Assembly: GCA_905339215.1 (NCBI GenBank)
Contig: CAJPFN010000059.1
Span: forward strand, 1-63,773
DNA length: 63,773 nucleotides
Direction of reading: 5' to 3'
DNA from: Rhizobiaceae bacterium
GTDB taxonomy: Bacteria; Pseudomonadota; Alphaproteobacteria; Rhizobiales; Rhizobiaceae
The stretch's first letter is position 1. The number at the start of each line of letters is the position of its first letter. Under the pieces are notes generated by a model. The model worked only from the letters and a program-made list of their open reading frames with translations. It was not told the DNA's origin and made no database searches. A program made the translations under genes and the position numbers. Shown one piece after another: positions 21,527 to 29,729 of the stretch.

Positions 21527-23389
21527 ATGTACGAACGCAGCACGCAGTCCGGCTACGGCAGCCAGTCGGGGTCTTATTCGAGCTACGCGTCGTCCGGCAG
21601 GGCGGCGCCGACCAACGAGATCCGCGGCGCCGACATCATCGCGGAATACCTGGTCAAGGAGAAGGTGCCGGCCATCCTCGGCTATGCCGGCCATGGCGCC
21701 ATCGGCCTGCTCGACGGGCTCTACAAGCAGACCGACCGCATCCGCCACATCTCGCCGAGGATCGAGCAGGCGGCCGGCTTCATGGCCGACGTCTACTTTC
21801 GCCTGACCGGGCAGCCGCTGGCGGTCTACGCCTCGACCGGACCCGGGCCGATGAACATGATGATCTCGGTGGCCAACGCCTACTACGACTGCTCGGCCTT
21901 CTTTCTCATCACCGGCCAGGTGCCGACCACCCAGTTCGACACCGGCGCGCTGCAGGACGACTACCGCTATCACGGCGACATGTCGTCGATGTTTACGCCG
22001 ATCGTGAAGAAGTCGTGGCGCATCCGCAAGGTCGAGGACCTGGTGAAGGCCCTGCCCGACGCCTTCTCGATGATGCGTACCGGGCGGCCGGGGCCGGTCC
22101 ATTTCGACATGCCCTACGACCTCTACATGCGCACGGCTCCCGTCTCGACGCCCGATCCCAACGTGCACGGCAACCCGCTCAACTGGCGAACCACCGTCGC
22201 CGACGAGACGGTCGAGAAGGCGCTGTCGCTACTCGCCGGGGCGCAGCGGCCACTGATCCTCGCCGGCGGCGGCGTCCGCGTGGCGCGGGCCTATGACGAG
22301 CTTCGGGCGCTCGCCGAGCAACTCGACATCCCGGTCTACACGTCCTTCATGGGCAAGGGCGCGCTGCCTGCCGACCATCGCCTCAACCTCGGCGTCGCAG
22401 GTGTGTGGGGCGAATACCCGGCAACGGAGGCCGCGCGCAACGCCGATGTCATCCTCGCCATCGGCGCCCGCTTCAACGACCTGCACACCGGCTCGTGGCT
22501 CCCCGGCTACGTCTACAACATCCCGCCGACCCGGCTGATCCAGGTCGACATCGATCCGGAGGAGATCGGCCGCAACTATCCCGTCGAGATCGGCATGGTC
22601 GGCGACGCCAAGGCGTTCCTGGCCCAGGCGACGCGGATCGCCCGCGCCAAGGGCAGCCGGCTGGCCTATGGCAGCCCGTGGCTGAAGGAGATCGAGGCCT
22701 GGCGCATGGACTGGCGCAACTACTGCGAGCCGTTCGAGCGCTCCGGCGAGGTGCCGATCGAGCCGCGCCGAATGATGGCCGACATGGCGAAGATCTCGCC
22801 GCCCGACACGATCATGGTCGACGACGTCGGCAACTGCCAGGTCTGGTCCGAGCAGTACTGGCACCCGCGCGTGCCGGGCACACACATGACCGCCGGCGGC
22901 TTCGCCGCGATGGGCTTCGGCGTCTGCGGCGTGCTCGGCGCGAAACTGGCGCGGCCGAACTCGCCCTGCGTGACGCTGTGCGGCGACGGCAGCTTCATGA
23001 TGACGCCGCATGCCATCGCCACCGCCGTCGAATACGACCTTCCGGCCGTCTGGGTGCTGCAGAACAACTACGCCATCGGCACGATCCGCGACCTGCAGCG
23101 CGCCTACCATGACGGCCGCGAAATCGGCACCAGCTTCGTCAACGAGCGCACCGGCAAGCTGTGGAACCCCGACTTTTCCAAGATGGCCGAGGCGATGGGC
23201 GGACGCGGCATCCGCATCGAGCATCCCGACCAGTTCGGCGACGCATACCGCGAGGCGCTGCGCTCCAACGTGCCGACCGTGCTGGACGTCGTCATCAACC
23301 GCGACACCGGCATCCCGATCACCGGCACCTGGCAGATGCCGCCGATCCCCGAGGTGCAGCCGACATTCGGCAAGCGCAAGGTGCGCTGA
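21527..23389 (+). CDS. Thiamine-diphosphate-dependent enzyme, acetolactate synthase-like
   Basis: A 620-residue cytosolic enzyme of the acetohydroxyacid synthase/benzoylformate decarboxylase superfamily. The catalytic Glu that activates TPP is at about residue 80 (SPRIEQAAGFMAD, with Ile where acetolactate synthases have His). The TPP/Mg motif GDGSFMM...LQNN lies near 486-513. The first 28 residues are an unusual Ser/Gly/Tyr-rich tail (GYGSQSGSYSSYASSG) absent from standard family members. GGGAGGAGGA precedes the ATG. Gene context (SDR upstream, no small regulatory subunit) argues against branched-chain amino acid synthesis and for a catabolic lyase or ligase. Confidence 0.88.
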   Translation: MYERSTQSGYGSQSGSYSSYASSGRAAPTNEIRGADIIAEYLVKEKVPAILGYAGHGAIGLLDGLYKQTDRIRHISPRIEQAAGFMADVYFRLTGQPLAVYASTGPGPMNMMISVANAYYDCSAFFLITGQVPTTQFDTGALQDDYRYHGDMSSMFTPIVKKSWRIRKVEDLVKALPDAFSMMRTGRPGPVHFDMPYDLYMRTAPVSTPDPNVHGNPLNWRTTVADETVEKALSLLAGAQRPLILAGGGVRVARAYDELRALAEQLDIPVYTSFMGKGALPADHRLNLGVAGVWGEYPATEAARNADVILAIGARFNDLHTGSWLPGYVYNIPPTRLIQVDIDPEEIGRNYPVEIGMVGDAKAFLAQATRIARAKGSRLAYGSPWLKEIEAWRMDWRNYCEPFERSGEVPIEPRRMMADMAKISPPDTIMVDDVGNCQVWSEQYWHPRVPGTHMTAGGFAAMGFGVCGVLGAKLARPNSPCVTLCGDGSFMMTPHAIATAVEYDLPAVWVLQNNYAIGTIRDLQRAYHDGREIGTSFVNERTGKLWNPDFSKMAEAMGGRGIRIEHPDQFGDAYREALRSNVPTVLDVVINRDTGIPITGTWQMPPIPEVQPTFGKRKVR

Positions 23390-23405
23390 AAGGGGAGCCG
23401 AGAGC

Positions 23406-24035
23406 ATGGCCGGACGCATCGTCACCATCGCCCAGCAGAAGGGCGGGTCGGGCAAGACGACGCTCGCCGCCAACCTCGCGCTCGGTTTCGCCGCCGCCCG
23501 CCGCGTCGCGATCCTCGACACCGATCCGCAGGGCTCGCTCGGCCGCTGGTTCATGACACGGCGCGAAAGGCTCGGCGACCGCGCCGGGCTGGCCTTCCGC
23601 ACGGCGAGCGCCTGGGGCGCGCGTTTCGAGGCGAAGGAACTCGCCCAGAACCACGACCTCGTCATCCTCGACACGCCGCCAAAGATGGGCATCGACGGCA
23701 AGCCGGCGATCGAATGCGCCGACCTCGTCCTCGTGCCGGTGACGCCGTCGAAGGTAGACCTCTGGGCGACCGAGCCGACGCTGGCGATGGCCGCGCAGGA
23801 GAAGAAGCCGGTGCTGCTGGTGATCAACCGGGCCGCGCCGCGCGCGCGTCTCACCGCCGACATCGCGGCGGCGGCGGCCGAACTCGGCGGGCGCGTGGCG
23901 AAGACGACGATCGGCAGCCGCATCCTCTTCGCCGAAACGCTCGGCGAAGGCGGCGGCGTCGCCGACCGGGCTCCAAACGGGCCGGCGGCTCAGGAGATCG
24001 CGGCGCTGATCGCCGAGATCGACGCGATGTTTTAA
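23406..24035 (+). CDS. ParA/MinD-type P-loop ATPase, orphan
   Basis: A 209-residue deviant-Walker ATPase: KGGSGKTT near residue 12, DTDPQGSL, and LVILDTPPK as Walker A' and B. These proteins position cargo such as plasmids, chromosomes or protein clusters on the nucleoid or membrane. There is no parB, parS-like array or replication gene nearby, so it is an orphan. It starts 16 nt after the TPP enzyme in the same direction (GGGGAGCCGAGAGC upstream) and is probably co-transcribed. Similar short ParA proteins occur as single genes in rhizobial chromosomes. Function unknown. Confidence 0.88.
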   Translation: MAGRIVTIAQQKGGSGKTTLAANLALGFAAARRVAILDTDPQGSLGRWFMTRRERLGDRAGLAFRTASAWGARFEAKELAQNHDLVILDTPPKMGIDGKPAIECADLVLVPVTPSKVDLWATEPTLAMAAQEKKPVLLVINRAAPRARLTADIAAAAAELGGRVAKTTIGSRILFAETLGEGGGVADRAPNGPAAQEIAALIAEIDAMF

Positions 24036-24084
24036 TCGGTCGACGTAAAGCGTCGGGTGGTGTGCGGGCCAGCGTCGGAGCCGC

Positions 24085-24226
24085 CAATCTCCCCCCTCGT
24101 GGGGGAGATGGCCGGTAGGCCAGAGGGGGCAACGTAGAGCGCCCTTTTCGATGACAGGAGATGCCGGCGGGACAGCGCCCCCCTCTGTCGGCCTCGCCGA
24201 CATCTCCCCCACACGGGGGGAGATTG
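24085..24226. repeat. 142-bp palindromic repeat (rhizobial MITE/BIME-like)
   Basis: The outer arms start CAATCTCCCCCC and end GGGGGGAGATTG, and each arm contains its own hairpin (CTCCCCC...GGGGGAG) plus a matching AGAGGGGGC segment. Comparing the left arm with the reverse complement of the right, roughly four fifths of about 46 positions agree. No coding potential. It lies between the convergent ParA and hypothetical genes, so it could also act as a two-way terminator. This type of sequence is widespread in Mesorhizobium-like genomes from memory. Confidence 0.75.
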
Positions 24227-24315
24227 AGCGCCGGCGCCCGTCTTTGCAGACGAGCAGGTTCGTGCCGGGGGGCATGAGGGATTCGCGGATTCTGAATGCC
24301 GTCGCAGGGCGGCCG

Positions 24316-24834
24316 TCATGAGGTATCGGGCAGGCGGAGCGGTCGGCGCGAGGCGGGAAGACGGACGACGAGGAGCAGCGGTAGGGTCGGTGTCCCGCCA
24401 GCACCGGGTGCCGCGACGGCACGCCAGTCGGTAGGCCAACCAGTTGAACGGTCGTCGAAGAAGCTGGCGGACTGGTCGGCATAGATGTCGTCCGCGTCGG
24501 AAAACACGCCGAGCACGGCGGCGAGGATACGCAGGCGCAGCGCGAGCAACACGGCATCGGCGGCGCCGTAGTGCAGGCCAGTCGGTTCGTCGAGGCAGGC
24601 GAGGTCGGGGAGGTCCGGACACGGGCAGCCGGCCGCGATCGCCTCGGCGATGACCGTCGCTGTCGACCGGGCGACGAAGCGCCGCGCGATCACCTCCGCC
24701 CGGCCGAGGAGAACAAGCACGAGGAAGCGGACGGGGAAGGAGCGGGAAGCGGCGCGCTCGGCGAGGAGCGCCAGGGCGAGAAGCGTCCGGGCGATGCCCG
24801 GAAACGTCCCCCTGTCCTGCACTGCACCCGCCAT
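24316..24834 (-). CDS. Small conserved hypothetical protein of rhizobial type
   Basis: A 172-residue protein of unknown function. The N-terminal third is hydrophobic/helical (TLLALALLAERAASRSFPVRFLVLVLLGRAE), followed by RRFVARSTAT, a Cys/Pro-rich CPCPDLPDLACL, and a second helix ADAVLLALRLRILAAVLG. The C-terminus [10 protein letters not shown] resembles a small family I recall from Mesorhizobium that ends in a DTS tail. The ATG has GGAGG 7 nt upstream. It converges on the ParA gene and is bracketed by repeats. It may be a membrane-associated protein; nothing firmer can be said. Confidence 0.65.
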   Translation of the reverse strand: MAGAVQDRGTFPGIARTLLALALLAERAASRSFPVRFLVLVLLGRAEVIARRFVARSTATVIAEAIAAGCPCPDLPDLACLDEPTGLHYGAADAVLLALRLRILAAVLGVFSDADDIYADQSASFFDDRSTGWPTDWRAVAAPGAGGTPTLPLLLVVRLPASRRPLRLPDTS

Positions 24835-24969
24835 GTCCGGGCCTCCGTTCGTCGCCCGTATGGTAGGGTGTGTTTTTCGGGAGGGGGATAAAATCGGCGT
24901 CGGAGGGGGGTGAAAATCGCGGAAACCATTGATTTTACTGGAGTGGGTCAGCGAAGTTCCGTGCCTGCG

Positions 24970-25022
24970 TTCCCCCTCACCTGACTCGGGCTTCGCCGTC
25001 CTCTCCCCAGCGGGGAAAGGAA
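24970..25022. repeat. REP-like hairpin element
   Basis: TTCCCCCTCACCTGACTC...CTCTCCCCAGCGGGGAAAGG: the last part forms a CCCC-ag-CGGGG-type hairpin and the outer ends (TTCCCC/GGGGAA) also pair. It resembles short repeats found beside genes in Rhizobiales. It lies in the 380-bp stretch 24835-25214, which has no gene I can support. Confidence 0.5.
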
Positions 25023-25064
25023 CGCCGTCATCGGCGTCCGGCGGCGATGAGGGCGGGGCGGCAC

Positions 25065-25212
25065 GGCCTTCACCTCCCCTTGAGGGCAGGTGGGCGCTGG
25101 CTTGAAGGGCGCCGGCCTCGCGCTTCGTCGTCCTCGGGCAAGCGAAGTGGAGCGAATACGACCCCACCCCCGGCCTTCGGCCGGACCCTCCCCTCAAGGG
25201 GGAGGGAAGGCC
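25065..25212. repeat. 148-bp MITE-like element with 22-bp terminal inverted repeats
   Basis: The left end at 25065-25086 (GGCCTTCACCTCCCC then TTGAGGG) and the right end at 25191-25212 (CCCTCAAGGGG then GAGGGAAGGCC) are inverted copies with one or two differences. The interior has a GGCC-ttc-GGCC hairpin at 25172-25182 and smaller ones. No open frame of note. The right end stops 2 nt before the TAG of the SMP-30/isochorismatase gene, so it probably supplies the 3' end of that transcript. Confidence 0.7.
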
Positions 25213-25214
25213 CC

Positions 25215-26819
25215 CTACCCCAGCGCGGCCAGCACCGCGTCGGTGTCGGAGACGGCGGCGACGTTCTGCATGGCGTAGTCGATCGAGGCGCGGTGCCAGT
25301 CGGCGTTCATGGTCGAGCAGGCGTTTTCCGGAATGACCATGACGTAGCCCTTGTCGGCGCCGGTGCGCGCCGTGTGCTCTATCGACATGTTGGTCCAGGC
25401 GCCGGTCTCGATGATGATGTCGCGGCCCTCCGCCTTCAGAATCGTCTCCAGCGTGGTGCCTTCCCAGGCGCTCATGCGGTTCTTGCGCACGACGTGGTCG
25501 CCGGGTTTCGGCTCCAGCCCCGGCACGGGTGCCGCCCCCCAGGTGCCCTCGACCATGGCGTTGGCGTCGATCGACCCTTCGAACAGCGGCGCGTTCAGCG
25601 TCATGTCGCGGCCGTCCGGGCGGCGCACGAACCAGACGTGGATGACCGGGATGCCGAGGGCGCGGCAGCGCTCGGCCAGCCGCGCGGCGTTGGCAATGGC
25701 GTTCTGCTCGCGGCAGTGCGCCGGCGAGCCCGAAGAAGCGAAGGCGCCGCCTTCCATGACGACGTCGTTCTGCATGTCCTGGATGATCATGGCGCAGCGC
25801 GACGGGTCGAGCCGCAGCCCGCCGCCGGCAGCCGGCGGCGCCGACGCCTGCCGGGAGGCGGACTGCGATGAGGACGCCTGCTGCGCCCCCTGCCCCGCTC
25901 CGGCGTCGGCGCGCATGAACGGCTCCGACCGCGGGCCGACCTTTGTCTCGACCGCATAGAGCGAGGTCGTCGCCGTGATGAACAGCGTGCGCCAGTCGGC
26001 GCCGCCCCAGTGCAGATTGGCAACGAGTTCGGGCACCTCGACCTTGCCGATCAGGTTGCCCTTCGGGTCGTAGACCCAGATCCCGCCGGGCGCGGTCAGC
26101 CAGACGTTGCCCTCGGCATCGCACTTCATACCGTCGGGCACGCCCGGCTTCAGCGTGTCCCTGATGCCGGAGGCGAAGATGCGGCCGTTGGTCAGCGTGC
26201 CGTCGCCAGCGACGTCGAAGGCGCGGATGTTGGCCTGCTCGGTGTCGTTGACGTAGAGCCGCTTCTCGTCGGGCGAGAAGCAGAGCCCGTTGGGTTGCGA
26301 GAACATGTAGCGGTCGACGAGGAGCTGCGGGTCGCCGCGCACCTGGCCGGGCGGGATGCGGAAGACGCCCTGCCAGCCGAGCTGGCGCGGCCGCTCGACG
26401 CCATAGACCGGCATGCGGCCGTACCACGGGTCGGAGAAGTAGATCGAGCCGTCGGAGCGCACACAGACGTCGTTCGGGCTGTTCAGCTCGCGCCCCTCGA
26501 AATGCGTGGCGAGCACCTCCCGGCTGCCGTCGGGGCGGAAGCGGACCAGGGAGGAGGTGGCGTGCTCGCAGGCGATCAGGTTCAGGTCGCGATCGTAGGT
26601 CAGCCCGTTCGCCTTGTTCGACGGGCGCATCACCTCGCGCACGCCGGAGCGATCCCAGCGCCGGCGCACGTCGGCCGGCATGTCGGAAAACAGGAGATAG
26701 TGGTCGCGGGGGTGCCAGATCGGCCCCTCCGTGAAGGTGAATCCCTGGCCGATCTGACGGACCGGCGCCCATTCGTCGATCAGGCGGCGGAACTCCGGCC
26801 GCACCGCTTCGTTGGCCAT
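25215..26819 (-). CDS. SMP-30/gluconolactonase-like domain fused to an isochorismatase-like hydrolase domain
   Basis: A 534-residue two-domain protein. Residues 1 to about 300 form a six-bladed propeller lactonase (FTFTEGPIWHP, ELNSPNDVCVRSDG, VPDGMKCDAEGN give the usual metal ligands Glu, Asn and Asp). A Gln/Ser/Ala-rich linker (300-335) leads to a cysteine-hydrolase fold with the Asp (IIQDMQND) and Lys (RKNRMSAWEGTTLE) of the triad. The nucleophile position reads TNMSIEHTAR, so Ser479 replaces the usual Cys. Amidase activity is therefore doubtful; vinyl-ether or other hydrolysis is possible. Start: ATG 26819. Last gene of the long operon, 34 nt after the lactonase gene. Confidence 0.88.
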   Translation of the reverse strand: MANEAVRPEFRRLIDEWAPVRQIGQGFTFTEGPIWHPRDHYLLFSDMPADVRRRWDRSGVREVMRPSNKANGLTYDRDLNLIACEHATSSLVRFRPDGSREVLATHFEGRELNSPNDVCVRSDGSIYFSDPWYGRMPVYGVERPRQLGWQGVFRIPPGQVRGDPQLLVDRYMFSQPNGLCFSPDEKRLYVNDTEQANIRAFDVAGDGTLTNGRIFASGIRDTLKPGVPDGMKCDAEGNVWLTAPGGIWVYDPKGNLIGKVEVPELVANLHWGGADWRTLFITATTSLYAVETKVGPRSEPFMRADAGAGQGAQQASSSQSASRQASAPPAAGGGLRLDPSRCAMIIQDMQNDVVMEGGAFASSGSPAHCREQNAIANAARLAERCRALGIPVIHVWFVRRPDGRDMTLNAPLFEGSIDANAMVEGTWGAAPVPGLEPKPGDHVVRKNRMSAWEGTTLETILKAEGRDIIIETGAWTNMSIEHTARTGADKGYVMVIPENACSTMNADWHRASIDYAMQNVAAVSDTDAVLAALG

Positions 26820-26853
26820 TCCTTCCTCCCTCTGCCCGGCTTCTTTGTTGTCG

Positions 26854-27702
26854 TCAGACCGGGAACCAGTTTCGCCGCGGCACCGACTGCACGATCGGCC
26901 CGGGCACCTGCATATCGAGGCGGCCGACCACCTGGTCGGCCTCGATCTTGGCCGGCTTGTCGTGGATCGGCAGCAGGAACTTGGAGCGGTTGAGCAGCTT
27001 CTTGATCGCCGCCTTCTCCTGCCGCTTGCTGGTGCCGTGGTTGCCGGTGACGCGCAGCTCGTGATCATGGATCTCGTGCAGCGGCTCGACGATCTGGTCG
27101 TTGAAGTCGTAGATGACGTCGCCGCAAATCGTGGCGCGGCCCTCCACCGTCTCGACGTGCACGTTCATCGAGCCTTCCGTGTGGGCGCCGGCCCAGTCGA
27201 GCGTGACGCCGGGGATCAGCTCGATCTCGCCGGTGATCTCGGTGTCCTCCAGCCGGATCGCGCCCGGCGTGTGCAGGCGCTCGATCAGGTGCTGGATGTC
27301 CGGTTTCGGGTATTGCGGGTACATCAGGCCGGAAACGGAGTATTCGAGCTCGCGGCGGTTGAGCACCACCGTGGTGTTCATCGGGAAATGGTCGTCCTTG
27401 CCGGCATGGTCGATGTGCAGGTGGGTGTGGCAGACGTAGCGGACGTCGCCGAGCTTGACGCCGTGACGGGCGAGCTGGTTCTCGATCATGTTCTCGTGGA
27501 ACTGCAGGCCGCGCATGCCCAGCGACTGCATGATGGCGTTGTCGCGGTAGCCGGTGTCGACGACGACCGGATATTTTCCGCCGAGGATCAGAAAGCCGTA
27601 GACAGGCACGCGGCGGGTGCGGCCGCAATCGCGGCCGAGGACGAGGAAGCTCGATTCCAGTTCGATGTCGCCGTAGTCGAGGATCTTGATCTCAAGGGCC
27701 AT
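26854..27702 (-). CDS. Metallo-beta-lactamase-fold hydrolase, AttM/AiiA lactonase-like
   Basis: A 282-residue protein with the di-zinc signature HTHLHIDHAG near residue 100, a later AHTEGSMNVHVE histidine, the bridging Asp in CGDVIYDFND, and HDKPAKI near the end. This is the pattern of N-acyl-homoserine-lactone lactonases and related small-lactone hydrolases. Context among catabolic genes suggests it opens a lactone or cyclic ester intermediate, though quorum quenching cannot be excluded. It lies 33 nt after the amidohydrolase gene. Confidence 0.88.
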   Translation of the reverse strand: MALEIKILDYGDIELESSFLVLGRDCGRTRRVPVYGFLILGGKYPVVVDTGYRDNAIMQSLGMRGLQFHENMIENQLARHGVKLGDVRYVCHTHLHIDHAGKDDHFPMNTTVVLNRRELEYSVSGLMYPQYPKPDIQHLIERLHTPGAIRLEDTEITGEIELIPGVTLDWAGAHTEGSMNVHVETVEGRATICGDVIYDFNDQIVEPLHEIHDHELRVTGNHGTSKRQEKAAIKKLLNRSKFLLPIHDKPAKIEADQVVGRLDMQVPGPIVQSVPRRNWFPV

Positions 27703-27735
27703 GGTGAGTGTTCCTCCCGTGTCTGCAAGGGTTGG

Positions 27736-28620
27736 CTAGAGGCGGTAGACCCGCCTGGCGGTGTCGTGGAAGATCGCCTTCTGCGCCGCCGCGCTGAGCG
27801 GGGCGGCCGCGGCGCGGAAGGCGCCGATCAGGGATGCGTAGTCGGTCCACAGCTTCTCGATCGGGAAGTTGGAGCCGTAAAGGCAGCGCTTCGGACCGAA
27901 GATCGCGACCGTCTCGGCGACCATCCAGGCGATGTGCGCGGGATCGTTGCGATGGATGAAGGTGCCGAAGGCCGACAGCTTCGAAACGACGTTTTTCCTA
28001 CGGGCGAGCGTCTTCAATTCCTGGCGCCAGGCATCGCGGCCCTCCTCCGACAGGTCTTCGAGCATGCCGGCGTGCTGGAGGACGAAGGTGACGTCCGGGC
28101 AGGCATCGACCAGCGCGCAGGCGGGCTCGACCTGGTGGGCGAAGATCTGGAGGTCGAAGCTCCAGCCGTGTTGCGCGAGATGGGCGACGTTTTTCCGCAC
28201 CAGCGGATCGGCGGCGAGGTCGTGCCGTTTGGCGAAGCGGTAGAGCGGATTCTCGTGCCAGTGGAACTGCTGGCGGACGCCGCGCACCAGCGGATATTTC
28301 GCCAGCCGGTCGAGGTCGCGGCGGGCGTCCTTCTGCGTCATGTCGCAAAAGCCGACGATGGCATGCGGCCAGCCCGTGCGGTCGGCCGTTTCCTGCACCC
28401 AGGCGGCCTCGTCGGCGAACCAGTTGGGCGCCCAGTTGGCCTGGACGTAGACGGACTTGACCACGCCGGTGCCGGCGATGTCGGCAAGGTATTCCTCGAT
28501 TCCGTAGTCGCGCTTGATGGCATCGTAGGGGCCGAAGATGCGCGGCTGGGTTGGCCCGAGCAGCCACGGCAGGTCGATCTGCCGCCAGATGTGGTGATGG
28601 GCGTCGATGACGGGGATCAT
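27736..28620 (-). CDS. Amidohydrolase (COG3618, fuconolactonase-like TIM barrel)
   Basis: A 294-residue metal-dependent hydrolase. The N-terminus MIPVIDAHHHIW supplies the metal-binding His pair; downstream HWHENPL, VLQHAG and GSNFPIEKLW supply the conserved His, His and active-site Asn/Asp region of the amidohydrolase-2 family. Members hydrolyse sugar lactones, 2-pyrone-4,6-dicarboxylate and related compounds. Its ATG overlaps the stop of the VWA gene (ATGA). With the neighbouring SMP-30 and MBL lactonases it makes three lactonase-type enzymes in a row. Confidence 0.88.
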   Translation of the reverse strand: MIPVIDAHHHIWRQIDLPWLLGPTQPRIFGPYDAIKRDYGIEEYLADIAGTGVVKSVYVQANWAPNWFADEAAWVQETADRTGWPHAIVGFCDMTQKDARRDLDRLAKYPLVRGVRQQFHWHENPLYRFAKRHDLAADPLVRKNVAHLAQHGWSFDLQIFAHQVEPACALVDACPDVTFVLQHAGMLEDLSEEGRDAWRQELKTLARRKNVVSKLSAFGTFIHRNDPAHIAWMVAETVAIFGPKRCLYGSNFPIEKLWTDYASLIGAFRAAAAPLSAAAQKAIFHDTARRVYRL

Positions 28621-29729
28621 GCGGCCCTCCGTGAGAAGTCGAGCACCTCGCGGCACAGGCTTGCCGTGTCGAAGGCGCTGCCGAGGCGCGAGAGGTCGGG
28701 CAGGATCGCGGCCATCGCCTCGGTCTCGGGCACGTAAGCCGCGTCGGCGGCGAGCGGGGTCAGCCACAGGATCGCCCAGGCGAGGCGGCGGATACGCGCC
28801 ACCGCGTCGATCAACGCGGCCGGATCGCCGCGCTCAAGCCCGTCGGAGAGCACGACGACGAGCGCGCCGCGGGCAAACGCGGAAAAGCGCGGCACCGACA
28901 GAAATGCCTGCAGGGCGTCGCCGAGGCGGGTGCCGCCATCCCAATCGGCGACCATGGTCGAGGCAAGCGCCAGCGCCTGGTCGCGATTGCGCGCCTTCAG
29001 CGCCCGGGTAATGCGGGTGAGCCTGGTGCCGACGGTGAACACCTCCAGCCGCTCGGCCGAGCGCATCAGCGCGTGAGCGAAGCGCAGTTGCGCCTCCGTG
29101 CTTCCCTTCATCGATCCCGACACGTCGATCAGGAGCAGGATGCGCCGCTGGCGCGAACGCCGCGACAGCATCGGCAGGCTGACCACCTCGCCGTCACGGC
29201 GGACGGCCTCGCGCAGCGCGCGGCGGAGGTTCGGGCTCGTGCCTCCCCGCGCGGTGCGCCAGCGCCGCGAGGCACGGCGCGGCAGCGTGCGCGATGCCTC
29301 GCGCTGGAAGCGGCGCAGCGTCTCGCTTTCGCCGACGCCGGCGAAGACGCGCATGGTCAGCCTCTCGGCGCCGGTCGCTTCCGCGCCCGCCTCGCGCTCC
29401 TCGTCGGCCTCGGGCGGCTCCATGCGGCCGTCGCGGTCGTCGAAAGCCTGAAGCTCCTCCTCGTCCGGCGCGGCCGTTGCCGGCGCGGCAAGCGTCTGAC
29501 CGAGGAAGAACATGCGGAACAGCGCGTCGAAGACCTCGCGCTGCTCCGGCGGCGGGGCGAGAAGCGCGACCGCGGCGCGGTGGACGTCACGGATCGAACG
29601 CGGACCGAGCAGGCCGACGGCGGCGATGAAGCCTTGGGTTTGCTCGGGCGCGACCGAAAAGCCGTTGTCGCGCAGCACGCCGGCGAAGGCGACGAAGGGG
29701 GAGAGTGCGGGCGGGAGCGCCTCGGTCAT
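28617..29729 (-). CDS. VWA-domain protein, CoxE-like
   Basis: A 370-residue protein with a C-terminal von Willebrand A domain whose metal-ion-dependent adhesion site is DVSGSMKGS, followed by GGTRLGDAL and LSDGLERGD. The N-terminal half is helical with an acidic patch (PDEEELQ, EADEERE). CoxE-type proteins act with a MoxR ATPase to mature molybdenum hydroxylases, for example copper or sulfur insertion in CO dehydrogenase. It overlaps both flanking genes by 4 nt, so co-translation with the MoxR partner is likely. Confidence 0.9.
   Translation of the reverse strand: MTEALPPALSPFVAFAGVLRDNGFSVAPEQTQGFIAAVGLLGPRSIRDVHRAAVALLAPPPEQREVFDALFRMFFLGQTLAAPATAAPDEEELQAFDDRDGRMEPPEADEEREAGAEATGAERLTMRVFAGVGESETLRRFQREASRTLPRRASRRWRTARGGTSPNLRRALREAVRRDGEVVSLPMLSRRSRQRRILLLIDVSGSMKGSTEAQLRFAHALMRSAERLEVFTVGTRLTRITRALKARNRDQALALASTMVADWDGGTRLGDALQAFLSVPRFSAFARGALVVVLSDGLERGDPAALIDAVARIRRLAWAILWLTPLAADAAYVPETEAMAAILPDLSRLGSAFDTASLCREVLDFSRRAA

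Noticed and set aside
23406-24035. Plasmid partition locus
   Set aside because: Only a ParA-type ATPase is present; there is no parB, rep gene, or iterated centromere-like sequence, and the flanks are chromosomal core genes.
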